DNA of 64,000 bases from Flavobacterium wongokense (GTDB lineage Bacteria > Bacteroidota > Bacteroidia > Flavobacteriales > Flavobacteriaceae): contig NZ_JAKIHP010000001.1 in NCBI RefSeq assembly GCF_021608265.1, forward strand, positions 186,001 through 250,000. Direction: 5' to 3'. The notes beneath the pieces are model-generated. The model had not been told where the DNA came from. It saw nothing but the letters and a program-made list of their open reading frames with translations, and searched no databases. The position numbers and the translations under genes are program-made. Of the stretch, positions 48,768 through 56,551 are shown piece by piece. Numbering within the stretch: position 1 is the first letter of the stretch; each line of letters starts with the position of its first letter.

Positions 48768-48819
48768 AAAAAACCGTTAGCATCAAAGTTATGAAACTTT
48801 AATTACTAACGGTTAGTAT
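48768..48819 (-). terminator. Terminator or attenuator between rpsU and xerC
   Basis: On the minus strand AACCGTTAG and CTAACGGTT enclose a loop with an inner AAAGTTTC/AACTTT pairing, followed by seven T that run directly into the xerC start ATG. rpsU is therefore likely to be transcribed mostly alone. Confidence 0.7.
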
Positions 48820-48838
48820 ATTTTTAGAAAATTAACTA

Positions 48839-49033
48839 CTAACTTTCTAATCCGTCTCTCAAGTTCTGTATGTAAGCAGCTTTTTGGATTTGTGCTCTTC
48901 TTACCACTGAAGGTTTGATGAAAGCCTGACGCGAACGCAACTGACGAACAGTTCCTGTTTTATCAAATTTTCTTTTATAGCGCTTTAATGCTCTATCGAT
49001 ATTTTCTCCGTCTTTAATTGGTATAATTAACAT
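48839..49033 (-). CDS. rpsU: 30S ribosomal protein S21
   Basis: 64-residue ribosomal protein bS21 (MLIIPIKDGENIDRALKRYKRKF, then RQLRSRQAFIKPSVVRR). It binds near the 3' end of 16S rRNA. Published structures and genetics of Flavobacterium johnsoniae ribosomes show that bS21 helps hide the anti-Shine-Dalgarno sequence, which explains why mRNAs of this group lack SD sites. This gene is the exception in the window: it has a perfect SD (49042-49051). In that model ribosomes lacking bS21 expose the anti-SD and translate rpsU, giving self-control. Confidence 0.97.
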   Translation of the reverse strand: MLIIPIKDGENIDRALKRYKRKFDKTGTVRQLRSRQAFIKPSVVRRAQIQKAAYIQNLRDGLES

Positions 49034-49041
49034 AATCTAGA

Positions 49042-49051
49042 CACCTCCTCT
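49042..49051 (-). promoter_or_regulatory. Strong Shine-Dalgarno sequence of rpsU
   Basis: On the minus strand GAGGAGGTGT contains AGGAGGTG, an 8-nt match to the 16S anti-SD, spaced 8 nt from the start ATG. I saw no comparable site before the neighbouring genes whose leaders I inspected. Confidence 0.9.
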
Positions 49052-49064
49052 CATTTAGTGGGCG

Positions 49065-49072
49065 CAAAGATA
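49065..49072 (-). promoter_or_regulatory. Candidate -7 promoter element of rpsU
   Basis: TATCTTTG on the minus strand matches TAnnTTTG and would give a leader of about 26 nt that holds the SD. No TTTG is visible at -33. Confidence 0.45.
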
Positions 49073-49157
49073 TACTTTATTTTGAATTTTGACCCGAAAA
49101 AAATAAATATTTTTATTTTTTGAATTGGCGAAGCAATTATAAATTTTAAATTATTTT

Positions 49158-49225
49158 GGGCGTTGCCTTCGGCCGCGCTTTCCGCAGTACGCGGTACTTG
49201 CTGCAATCGCTAACGCATGCCCTGC
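49158..49225. repeat. Dispersed Bacteroidota-type intergenic repeat, copy 1
   Basis: A GC-rich block in AT-rich surroundings, with GGGCGTTGCC, CGCGCTTTCCGC, GTAC...GTAC and GCAATCGCTAACGC in order. I recognise this word order from repeats scattered between genes in many flavobacterial genomes. A diverged relative lies at 63427-63493. It abuts the stop codon of the lipoprotein gene. Confidence 0.55.
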
Positions 49226-49226
49226 T

Positions 49227-50099
49227 TTAATCAAAGAAAAACTGTGTGACCGTAGTACCACTGGTATCCAGTGTTAGTGTTTTCGATTGATAAAAATTAT
49301 TTGGCAGTACCTGAAATGTTGCCAGGCTGGCGTTTTCCTGCAAAATATTTTTTGATATGCTAAGATTATCCATAAAGTAAGACGATGGACCCGCCCAATA
49401 ACATTCTGCGGCAATAATCTTCCTTGTCTTTCCGCCAATGCTTTTATCCCATAAATATAAAGAACTGTCAATGATGTTAGAGTACTCATAATCCACGACT
49501 GTCCCGTTTGAAAACGCAATCCTGCTTATATTGTTATTGTTATATTGAAAGGTATTGGCGTTCTCCGCAACACCATCAAAATTGGCGTCTATGCCTGCCG
49601 AAACAACATCATCATTATTATTAAACTGAAGCACTATTCGTGAATAAGCCATTGCAGCCGGATTATCGTAAGCAGCATTTATCTTTTCAAAAAATACCGT
49701 GTTATTTAAATTATGCACAAATCGATAGTACAATTCTTCAGGTCCTCCCATTAGTGTGGTTTTAGCTCCAATCAGATTTTGATCCGCATCATAATATAAG
49801 TATACCATCCTGTCATAAGATGGATAGTGCTGCACGTAACGGTTTACCGTTCCGTCTGTATTATAAAAAAATATTTGTTGCGTAGTCGGTTCCTGGACTA
49901 CACCACCTATAGTCTCCTGATGGGTTTCTGAATAAAGTTTGCCATTCAGTAAATTTCCAATAGTGACATTGTTATAGCCAGGACTAGTGGTTTTTTCAAT
50001 TCGGTAACCTGTTATCGTTACATCTGTAATGTCGTCTACAGAATCTGTGGTGCAGGATGCACACAATCCAATAATAAATAAAACTGCTAATTTCTTCAT
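49227..50099 (-). CDS. Lipoprotein of unknown function
   Basis: 290-residue protein with a lipoprotein signal (MKKLAVLFIIGLCASC, lipid-bearing Cys16) and a short acidic linker (TTDSVDDITDV). The mature part is beta-rich with repeated short strands such as NGKLYSETHQETIGG, FFYNTDGTVNRY and LYYDADQNLIGAK, a pattern like YD/RHS-type strand repeats seen in unnamed Bacteroidota lipoproteins. No enzyme motif is seen. It lies 59 bp after the response regulator gene on the same strand and could be expressed with it. Confidence 0.7.
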   Translation of the reverse strand: MKKLAVLFIIGLCASCTTDSVDDITDVTITGYRIEKTTSPGYNNVTIGNLLNGKLYSETHQETIGGVVQEPTTQQIFFYNTDGTVNRYVQHYPSYDRMVYLYYDADQNLIGAKTTLMGGPEELYYRFVHNLNNTVFFEKINAAYDNPAAMAYSRIVLQFNNNDDVVSAGIDANFDGVAENANTFQYNNNNISRIAFSNGTVVDYEYSNIIDSSLYLWDKSIGGKTRKIIAAECYWAGPSSYFMDNLSISKNILQENASLATFQVLPNNFYQSKTLTLDTSGTTVTQFFFD

Positions 50100-50158
50100 A
50101 TCGTAAGGTTTAGTTTATTCTATAACGTAAAAAACCTATACTTATTATGAAGAGGAAT

Positions 50159-50758
50159 TTATTTAACAACTCCCAAATGAATCGCTATTTTTATCAATCC
50201 TGCAATATTCTTTACCTGAAGCTTAAAAAAGATGTTTTTGCGATGGGCTTCCACGGTATGTTTACTTATTATTAACTTCTCTGCCATTTCCTCGGTTGTG
50301 TATTCTTTGGCAATCAGCCTGATGATTTCCTTCTCTCTTTCACTCAGTATCGATTTTTTAAAATCAATCGAGTTTTCGTTATTCAGCTCTCCTACAAAAT
50401 GCTTTTTATCATTCAGCACAATTTCCTTAATGACCTTTATCAATTTCTCCTTACCTGTTTCCTTCAGCAAAAAGCCATCAATGTTTTTAAACGGAAGGAT
50501 ATTTTCAAACATGCTTACGACCAGTATCTTTATTTCCGGGAATTCCTTTTTCAGGATTTTGACAAATTCAACTCCGTTCATTTCAGGCATTGAAATATCG
50601 GTTATCACAATATCGGGAATATCTTCCTTAATTTTTTTAAGGGCCTTTTTAGCACTGCTCTCCACAAAAACGATTTCAAAACCTTCATCAGCTGACAAAA
50701 CTGAAATCATTCCGTCTAAAAACATTTGGTGGTCGTCAACAATTACAATCTTAATCAT
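50159..50758 (-). CDS. Response regulator, NarL/LuxR type
   Basis: 199-residue regulator. The receiver domain (1-115) has the acidic pair Asp8-Asp9, phosphorylation site Asp54 in VITDISMPEMNG, and Lys in FLLKE. The stretch between VVSMF and FLLKE is shorter than usual, so helix 4 seems trimmed. A LuxR-type helix-turn-helix (about 135-199) follows with LSEREKEIIRLIAKEYTTEE and ISKHTVEAHRKNIFFKL. The kinase gene stops 2 bp before its start, so the two form a pair. It probably activates nearby or distant promoters; targets are unknown. Confidence 0.93.
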   Translation of the reverse strand: MIKIVIVDDHQMFLDGMISVLSADEGFEIVFVESSAKKALKKIKEDIPDIVITDISMPEMNGVEFVKILKKEFPEIKILVVSMFENILPFKNIDGFLLKETGKEKLIKVIKEIVLNDKKHFVGELNNENSIDFKKSILSEREKEIIRLIAKEYTTEEMAEKLIISKHTVEAHRKNIFFKLQVKNIAGLIKIAIHLGVVK

Positions 50759-50760
50759 TT

Positions 50761-52665
50761 TTATAATTTTAAGTCTAGGATATCTATAATAACGCTGGTG
50801 CCACCTTTAGGCATCGATTCAATTGCCATCGTTCCATTAATGGCTGCCAACCTTTCCTGAATGTTTTTTAATCCGATTCCATTTTTATCAGTGACTTCAA
50901 AACCGCATCCGTCATCTTCAAGGATTATGTTTAGGTTATCCTCCATTTTGGTAAAACTCAACAAAACATTTTTTGCGTTGGCATGTTTGGAAACGTTGGC
51001 CAATAATTCCTGGATTATCCTATAGATATGGTGTTTTAAGATTGATGATAGTTTGTCCAACGCGCCATCAGGAAAAATGATGAGCTCTGTGGCAAATTCT
51101 TCCCTGTTTTCATATTCCTTTGTCAATTCAAACAATAGGGTTTCCAGGCTTTTGTCTGATATTTTAGTCAAACTCAAATCATGGGAAATATTCCTCAATT
51201 CAACAAAAACATTCCCTAAGTGGTTGATGATTTCATTTATGGGTTCGCTTTGTAATGAAGAATTGATTTGGTGCAGCTGGAGTTTAATCCCGGCCAAATC
51301 GCCTCCAACCCCATCGTGGATTTCCTTTGCAAACCTGTTGCGTTCCTGGTCCTGTCCTTCGACAATTCCGGTGATGCGTTCCAATTCCTGTTGTTGCTGC
51401 AATTCGGTTTTCTCTTTAAGGAATAATTCGTTTTCCTTTTCCTGTATCACTTTTTGCAGCTTAATCCGGTTTCGGTAAAAAAGCACTAAGGCCAAAAGCG
51501 GAATGACAAGTGCCAACCCAACGTAAATTACAATCCTTTTTTTGGTCTTTTCAATTATTTTTTCCCTTGAAAGCAAATCTATTTTTAAATTCTTTTTTTC
51601 GACTTCATATTTAGTCTGGATTTCATCGAATGCCTTTGTTTTCTTTACGCTAAAAACACTATCCTGCAATGCGTGGTATTTTTCGAGGAACACGACCGCT
51701 TTTTCAAAATTCCCTGATTTTTTGTAAACTTTGGAAATCGAATGGAACAAATTGATTTTTTGCTCGGTGGCGATGGCGCCCTTTGAAAGCTTTAAAGCTT
51801 CGAGGTACATGGTTACAGAATTGGAATAGTTTTTTGTTTTGGAATAATAGGCTCCCATATTAAAATAATAATAGAATAAATGGTCCTGACTATTAGTCCT
51901 GGTTTCAATTTCCTTGAGTTTATTCAAACAGGCAAATGCTTTTGCATAATTACTTTCTAAATCAGTCGACAAATATACTTCGCTGGTATTTACTAAAATT
52001 GAGGCCTTTTGGTAGTCGTCATTTAATTTGTCGGCAATGCCATAAGCAAGGTTGTAATATTTGACGGCATCATCCTTATTGGTTGCCCTATTAATGATTC
52101 CGAGGCTCATATAACTATACAGCAATACTTCGTCAAAATCATTCGCTTTGGCAATTTCCACATTATCGGTATAACACTTTAAAGCCTTAAGGGTATCTTT
52201 CTGCAGTTCGTACAACGTCCCCAAATTGTTTAAAGCGTTGCATTTGTTTTTTGCCAAATGATTTTTATCGGCAATATCCAATGATTTTAGTAAAAGCCTC
52301 AGGGAATAGGTATAATTCCCATTATCCATTTCGATTAACCCGAGCAGATTATAATTAAGCGCTAACGCTTTTTTGTTGTTTGTTTTAATGGCAAGGTTTA
52401 AGGATTTGGAAAACCACTGTTTTGCTTTAGCAGGATTCCCTTCATTATAAAAGTACCGACCCATATAAAACAAACAATTGGAAAGCTGCGGGCTGTTGCC
52501 TTTTTGAGCGATGCCTAAAGCTTTCCTTATATAATGGTACGACGAATCCGGAATGGTAAATTGGGTTCTTGTAAAATCTTCGATTAAGCCTTCAATGGCC
52601 TTTTCGTTGTTTTGGCTATAGGCCAATTGAAAGAAAAACAAAGTCGCTAAAAATACCTTTTTCAT
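50761..52665 (-). CDS. TPR-containing sensor histidine kinase
   Basis: 634-residue kinase of a type common in Bacteroidota. A signal peptide (about 1-17) leads into a periplasmic array of tetratricopeptide repeats (about 25-340), a coiled-coil, one membrane helix (about 378-397) and a cytosolic HisKA_3 domain with phospho-His450 in FAKEIHDGVGGDLAGIK. The HATPase domain has the N box in IIQELLANVSKHANAKN, DDGCGF and GIGLKNIQERL. The missing dedicated ligand domain suggests that the TPRs bind a protein or peptide signal. It is paired with the response regulator after it and is divergent from the secreted-protein genes at 52755. Confidence 0.94.
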   Translation of the reverse strand: MKKVFLATLFFFQLAYSQNNEKAIEGLIEDFTRTQFTIPDSSYHYIRKALGIAQKGNSPQLSNCLFYMGRYFYNEGNPAKAKQWFSKSLNLAIKTNNKKALALNYNLLGLIEMDNGNYTYSLRLLLKSLDIADKNHLAKNKCNALNNLGTLYELQKDTLKALKCYTDNVEIAKANDFDEVLLYSYMSLGIINRATNKDDAVKYYNLAYGIADKLNDDYQKASILVNTSEVYLSTDLESNYAKAFACLNKLKEIETRTNSQDHLFYYYFNMGAYYSKTKNYSNSVTMYLEALKLSKGAIATEQKINLFHSISKVYKKSGNFEKAVVFLEKYHALQDSVFSVKKTKAFDEIQTKYEVEKKNLKIDLLSREKIIEKTKKRIVIYVGLALVIPLLALVLFYRNRIKLQKVIQEKENELFLKEKTELQQQQELERITGIVEGQDQERNRFAKEIHDGVGGDLAGIKLQLHQINSSLQSEPINEIINHLGNVFVELRNISHDLSLTKISDKSLETLLFELTKEYENREEFATELIIFPDGALDKLSSILKHHIYRIIQELLANVSKHANAKNVLLSFTKMEDNLNIILEDDGCGFEVTDKNGIGLKNIQERLAAINGTMAIESMPKGGTSVIIDILDLKL

Positions 52666-52723
52666 GTTTTGAAATTTACAAAAAATAACGTTTTTATGGT
52701 ATTTTTATTATCGAACATAAAAC

Positions 52724-52731
52724 TAATTTTG
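52724..52731 (+). promoter_or_regulatory. Candidate -7 promoter element of the secreted-protein genes
   Basis: TAATTTTG matches TAnnTTTG and lies 23 bp before the start at 52755. A T-rich tract is present about 20 bp upstream, but no exact TTTG. Confidence 0.4.
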
Positions 52732-52754
52732 ATTAACATTTAATTCTTAAAATC

Positions 52755-53306
52755 ATGAAAAAAGGTCTCTTCGTTTTATTAATTATTTTGCTGGCAAAAA
52801 GCAATCTGTCTGCTCAGCATATTCCTCTTGCAGGGGATTTTGAACAATATCTTTATGTCTCTGATGAAGAGATAATTTTTACAATTGAAGTTCCATCAGC
52901 TACCATTTCGGGTGAAATACAAAGCGCAGTCTGTACGACTGTAACTCCATCTTCAACCAACGTCATCATTATATCAGATCCTGAAAACAACAAATTAGGA
53001 GGAAGTAAAGGAACAGTCATTAGGCCAAGACCCGGATTTGGAACTGGCGGAAAAGCCCTAAATACAAATCCCAAAACTGATATCCTCTTAAACCAGTCCT
53101 ACAACGATATCCAAATAACTTCTAATAGTGAACGAATTATTGGTTTCTCACTTTATGATTTATCCGGAAGATTGGTAATCAAAGAAAAAACAATCCCCAC
53201 AAACAATTATACCATACCGGCAACCGAACTCAAAAGGGCTATTTACATCGTAAAAATCGATCTCGAAAATCAACAATCAAAAACAATAAAATTTATTAAA
53301 AATTAA
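52755..53306 (+). CDS. Small secreted protein with T9SS type A sorting domain
   Basis: 183-residue protein with a signal peptide (ending NLSAQ), a middle part of about 80 residues without recognised domain (it has a GGSKGTVIRPRPGFGTGG basic glycine loop), and a C-terminal T9SS type A domain of about 75 residues (IGFSLYDLSGRLVIKEK...KTIKFIKN). It is so short that almost half of it is the sorting signal. It is the first of three plus-strand secreted-protein genes divergent from the two-component system. Confidence 0.78.
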   Translation: MKKGLFVLLIILLAKSNLSAQHIPLAGDFEQYLYVSDEEIIFTIEVPSATISGEIQSAVCTTVTPSSTNVIIISDPENNKLGGSKGTVIRPRPGFGTGGKALNTNPKTDILLNQSYNDIQITSNSERIIGFSLYDLSGRLVIKEKTIPTNNYTIPATELKRAIYIVKIDLENQQSKTIKFIKN

Positions 53307-53338
53307 ACAACGAAATATCAATTAAAAACTCTAAAATT

Positions 53339-54343
53339 ATGAAAAAATTATTAGCAGCAGGTTTATTACTTGCAGGACTTTTTGGAGCTAACGCTCAAAA
53401 TGTGGCTTCAACTACAACGTTGACAAGTGGTGGAAACTTAGCCGGATCATTAGGTGGCAACTCCTGTACATACTATGGTGCGAATGCAGGAAGGTTCTTT
53501 ACAGGAACAACAGCAGCAACTGGCAGCAACACCTTCATTGGGCAAAATTCCGGAAACTCCATTACTTCAGGAAACTCTAACACTTACACAGGTTACAAAA
53601 GTGGTTATGGAAGTTCAAGTTCTACTCCAGCTCCGGGAACACCAGGATATACAGTAACCGGAAACAGCAATAGTTTTTATGGTGCTTCAAGCGGAATAGT
53701 TAACAATGGTGGTAATGAAAATGCCTTTTTTGGTGCATCAGCCGGATATAAAAACAACACCGGAAGCAACAATACTTACTTAGGATTTAGTTCTGGTTCC
53801 AATAATGCAGGTTCAGGAAATGTTTTTGTAGGTTCGAATGTAGGTCCAACCGCAAACCAACTTGGCAGTTCATTGAGCAACAACCTGTTTATAGACAACT
53901 CAACCAATAGCAATCCTTTGATTTGGGGGGATTTTGCTGCCGACCAATTGAAACTAAATGGTAAAGTAGCCATTGGTGGTAATAACACAACTCCTTTTGG
54001 TACGTTTCCAACATCTGTTGGTGGTGTAAGTATTCCTAATTATACTTTGTTTGTAAAAGGCGGACTTCTTACTGAGGAAATGAGAGTTGCTCTGGCAACT
54101 ACATGGGCAGATTATGTTTTTGCGAAAGACTATAACTTAAAGCCATTATCAGAAGTTGAGGAGTTTATCAATGAAAATGGTCACTTGCCTAACGTTCCTT
54201 CTGCAGCACAGGTAAAAGACGAAGGTATTAACGTGGGTGAAATGGCAAGAATCCAACAAGAAAAAATTGAAGAATTAACGCTTTACATCATCGCTCAAAA
54301 CAAAAGGATTGAGGCTTTAGAAGCTAAAATGGGCAATAAGTAA
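53339..54343 (+). CDS. Exported protein with tail-fibre-like C-terminus
   Basis: 334-residue protein with a signal peptide (ending FGANAQ). Residues 25-190 form glycine/asparagine/serine repeats around NTFIGQNSGN, NSFYGASSG, NAFFGASAG, NTYLGFSSG and NVFVGSNVG, the type that folds into trimeric beta-stalks. The C-terminal part has TWADYVFAKDYNLKPLSEVE, then ENGHLPNVPSAAQVKDEGINVGEM, and ends in a helix likely to form a coiled coil. This tail occurs in phage-type tail-fibre ends and in many Bacteroidota exported proteins. There are no phage genes nearby and no T9SS sorting domain. It is a likely trimeric surface stalk; function unknown. Confidence 0.75.
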   Translation: MKKLLAAGLLLAGLFGANAQNVASTTTLTSGGNLAGSLGGNSCTYYGANAGRFFTGTTAATGSNTFIGQNSGNSITSGNSNTYTGYKSGYGSSSSTPAPGTPGYTVTGNSNSFYGASSGIVNNGGNENAFFGASAGYKNNTGSNNTYLGFSSGSNNAGSGNVFVGSNVGPTANQLGSSLSNNLFIDNSTNSNPLIWGDFAADQLKLNGKVAIGGNNTTPFGTFPTSVGGVSIPNYTLFVKGGLLTEEMRVALATTWADYVFAKDYNLKPLSEVEEFINENGHLPNVPSAAQVKDEGINVGEMARIQQEKIEELTLYIIAQNKRIEALEAKMGNK

Positions 54344-54374
54344 TTTCATCGTTTAACATCTAAAACATGAAATT

Positions 54375-56459
54375 ATGAAAAAAATACTAATCCTTTTTTG
54401 CTGCCTGTTCCTAACATACAGCTATGGGCAAAAAACCTATAAGTATTATATGTACTTATACAATTCGTCAAGCGCACCAACTTTTTCCAAACAAGGCAAT
54501 TATTTGGTTTACAACGGAACGAATCCTGGCCTGCAGACTTTTTTTGGCAAATATAAAATCACGCGCTTTGACAAAGCTTTTCCGGCTGCACTTCCAACAT
54601 GGGAAAGCTTCGCAAGGGTATTAATGGTAGAAACCGAAAGCAGTACCTTAGCAAATGATTTGATCACAACTTATCCATCGGTTTACAGGAAATACGATGA
54701 TTTAACAAATGATGTGGCTGAGTTGATGACGTACCCTAACGATTATGGCTCGACAAATCCCAATGGGAATACAGGTGCCGATATCAACAGGGATGATTTG
54801 GATTATATGAATGCACAAAAAGCCTGGAACATCACAACCGGCAACGGAATGACCATTGGTATTTCGGACGCCCGTATCATGACAACTGATACAGATTATG
54901 CAGGAAAGGTAAGCTTCGTAAATCCCGGATCTTATCAAAACCTGCCTTATAATGTAAACGATATAACGACCTGGCACGGAACAGGTGTTGCCGGAATTGC
55001 TGCCGCTCAGGGAAACAACAATTATGGCTCAACGGGAGTTTGTTATGACTGCAAAATCAAAGGGACTGCTTATGGAGATTATAACAATCTGATAGCTTTG
55101 GCTCAAACTGGCGTAAGGGTTATCAATATGAGTTGGGCCTACATGTATTCCAGTTATGCGGCAGGGTATCACGAGGCGGACCAAATGGTTGTCGATTCGC
55201 TTAGAACTCATTATAAGGTTGTTCTTGTAGCCTCGGCCGGAAACAGGTCGTCCTATCAGACAACAACGGATTATCTGCCGGATGGAGGAACTCAGAGTGG
55301 TCCCTCATGGACAGGAACACAATTTGGATTTCCGGCAAGTTATGACGGAGTAATCTCTGTATCTTCTGTTGCGCATAAGTATCCCTTTACGCTGCCGTTA
55401 CAGCCAACGCCTCCAACATATTGCTGTACATCGCCAACAGGAATTGAATGTTATGGTGGATTTCAAGGCCAGTTTGCCGGAACCATTAATGGTAATGATC
55501 CCTACAACCCTTTTGTCGTCTTGTACAACGGATGGCCTCAATGGCATGAAAATCCCAATTACATCACAAGTCCAAATGGTTTAACCCGCTCACACACCTC
55601 TAACCCTAATGTGGACATTTTAGCTCCTACCGGAAGTACCTTCAGATTCGATATTTATTCTGAACAAGCCGGGCATCCAATTGTATATACAGGTGGCGGA
55701 ACATCGGGATCGGCTCCAAGAGTCTCAGGTACTGCTGCCCTGATGGTGAGTGTGAATGGTTGCATAACACCCGACGAGGTGGACTGCATTCTGAAATTGA
55801 CGTCTAAAGATGTAGAATCGATAACGGCGTTGAATTCAATTTTCCAGGGACAGATTGGTGCTGGTGCTTTAGACACAGGAGATGCTGTAGAATTTGTCGA
55901 CGAGATGAAAAAGGTTAACGGGAATGCGGTGATTGACAATCATATCTTTAACCGATTCAATTTCAAATTGGATAAAATCAACAACAATTTAAAAATTGAG
56001 AATGTTACATTTAGGGATAACTGTGTGGCCGACTTTACCGCAAAAAATCAAATACAGGTCAAAGGAAATTCGGCAACGGTTTTCAAGCCAAATGCAACCG
56101 GATTGGTTACTTTAAAAATCAACCCTAACCTTTCAATTGATTGTGCACCTATTGTATATCCAAAGAATGCTTCAGCTGCAAGTACTGAGAGCAGAAATGA
56201 TTCGTCTATCGTTTTGTATCCAAACCCAAACAACGGGATTTTTGAAATCGCAATCAAGGATTTTCCAGCATTCCAAAATACAACAGTTGGTATCAATGTG
56301 ATTGATATAAATGGCCGATTAGTATATCAAAATGAAATCAATACAGCTTCAGATGCTACAACCATACCTGTTAGCTTAGCCAACATTTCAAATGGTGTGT
56401 ACTTTGTAAAAGTATCAAGTAAAGATTATGTAGAGACTTTAAAATTTATTAAAGACTAA
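54375..56459 (+). CDS. Secreted subtilisin-like serine protease (S8) with T9SS sorting domain
   Basis: 694-residue exported protease. A signal peptide (ending YSYGQ) is followed by a propeptide-like region to about 140. The S8 catalytic domain has Asp165 (IGISDARI), His201 (WHGTGVAGIAA), oxyanion Asn290 (VASAGN) and Ser444 (GTSGSAPRVSG), so the triad is complete. A cysteine-rich loop (YCCTSPTGIECYGG, 349-362) is inserted before the serine. A beta domain and the T9SS type A domain (VIDINGRLVYQNE...ETLKFIKD) complete it. It probably degrades extracellular protein. It is the last of the three secreted-protein genes and has its own terminator. Confidence 0.93.
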   Translation: MKKILILFCCLFLTYSYGQKTYKYYMYLYNSSSAPTFSKQGNYLVYNGTNPGLQTFFGKYKITRFDKAFPAALPTWESFARVLMVETESSTLANDLITTYPSVYRKYDDLTNDVAELMTYPNDYGSTNPNGNTGADINRDDLDYMNAQKAWNITTGNGMTIGISDARIMTTDTDYAGKVSFVNPGSYQNLPYNVNDITTWHGTGVAGIAAAQGNNNYGSTGVCYDCKIKGTAYGDYNNLIALAQTGVRVINMSWAYMYSSYAAGYHEADQMVVDSLRTHYKVVLVASAGNRSSYQTTTDYLPDGGTQSGPSWTGTQFGFPASYDGVISVSSVAHKYPFTLPLQPTPPTYCCTSPTGIECYGGFQGQFAGTINGNDPYNPFVVLYNGWPQWHENPNYITSPNGLTRSHTSNPNVDILAPTGSTFRFDIYSEQAGHPIVYTGGGTSGSAPRVSGTAALMVSVNGCITPDEVDCILKLTSKDVESITALNSIFQGQIGAGALDTGDAVEFVDEMKKVNGNAVIDNHIFNRFNFKLDKINNNLKIENVTFRDNCVADFTAKNQIQVKGNSATVFKPNATGLVTLKINPNLSIDCAPIVYPKNASAASTESRNDSSIVLYPNPNNGIFEIAIKDFPAFQNTTVGINVIDINGRLVYQNEINTASDATTIPVSLANISNGVYFVKVSSKDYVETLKFIKD

Positions 56460-56481
56460 ATTGTGGTTAGTTTTTAAACGA

Positions 56482-56516
56482 AAAGTGGGTTGAAAAATTT
56501 CAACCCGCTTTTTTTA
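56482..56516 (+). terminator. Terminator of the subtilisin gene
   Basis: GGGTTGAAA/TTTCAACCC with a two-base centre, extended by AAG/CTT pairs, followed by seven T. The A-run in front makes it usable by the opposite strand as well. Confidence 0.85.
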
Positions 56517-56551
56517 TTTATACTTTTTAATGAATTAGTGAATCTTTTATT

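Noticed and set aside
53339..54343. Prophage remnant because of tail-fibre similarity
   Set aside because: It has a Sec signal peptide and is flanked by T9SS cargo genes; no structural phage genes are near.
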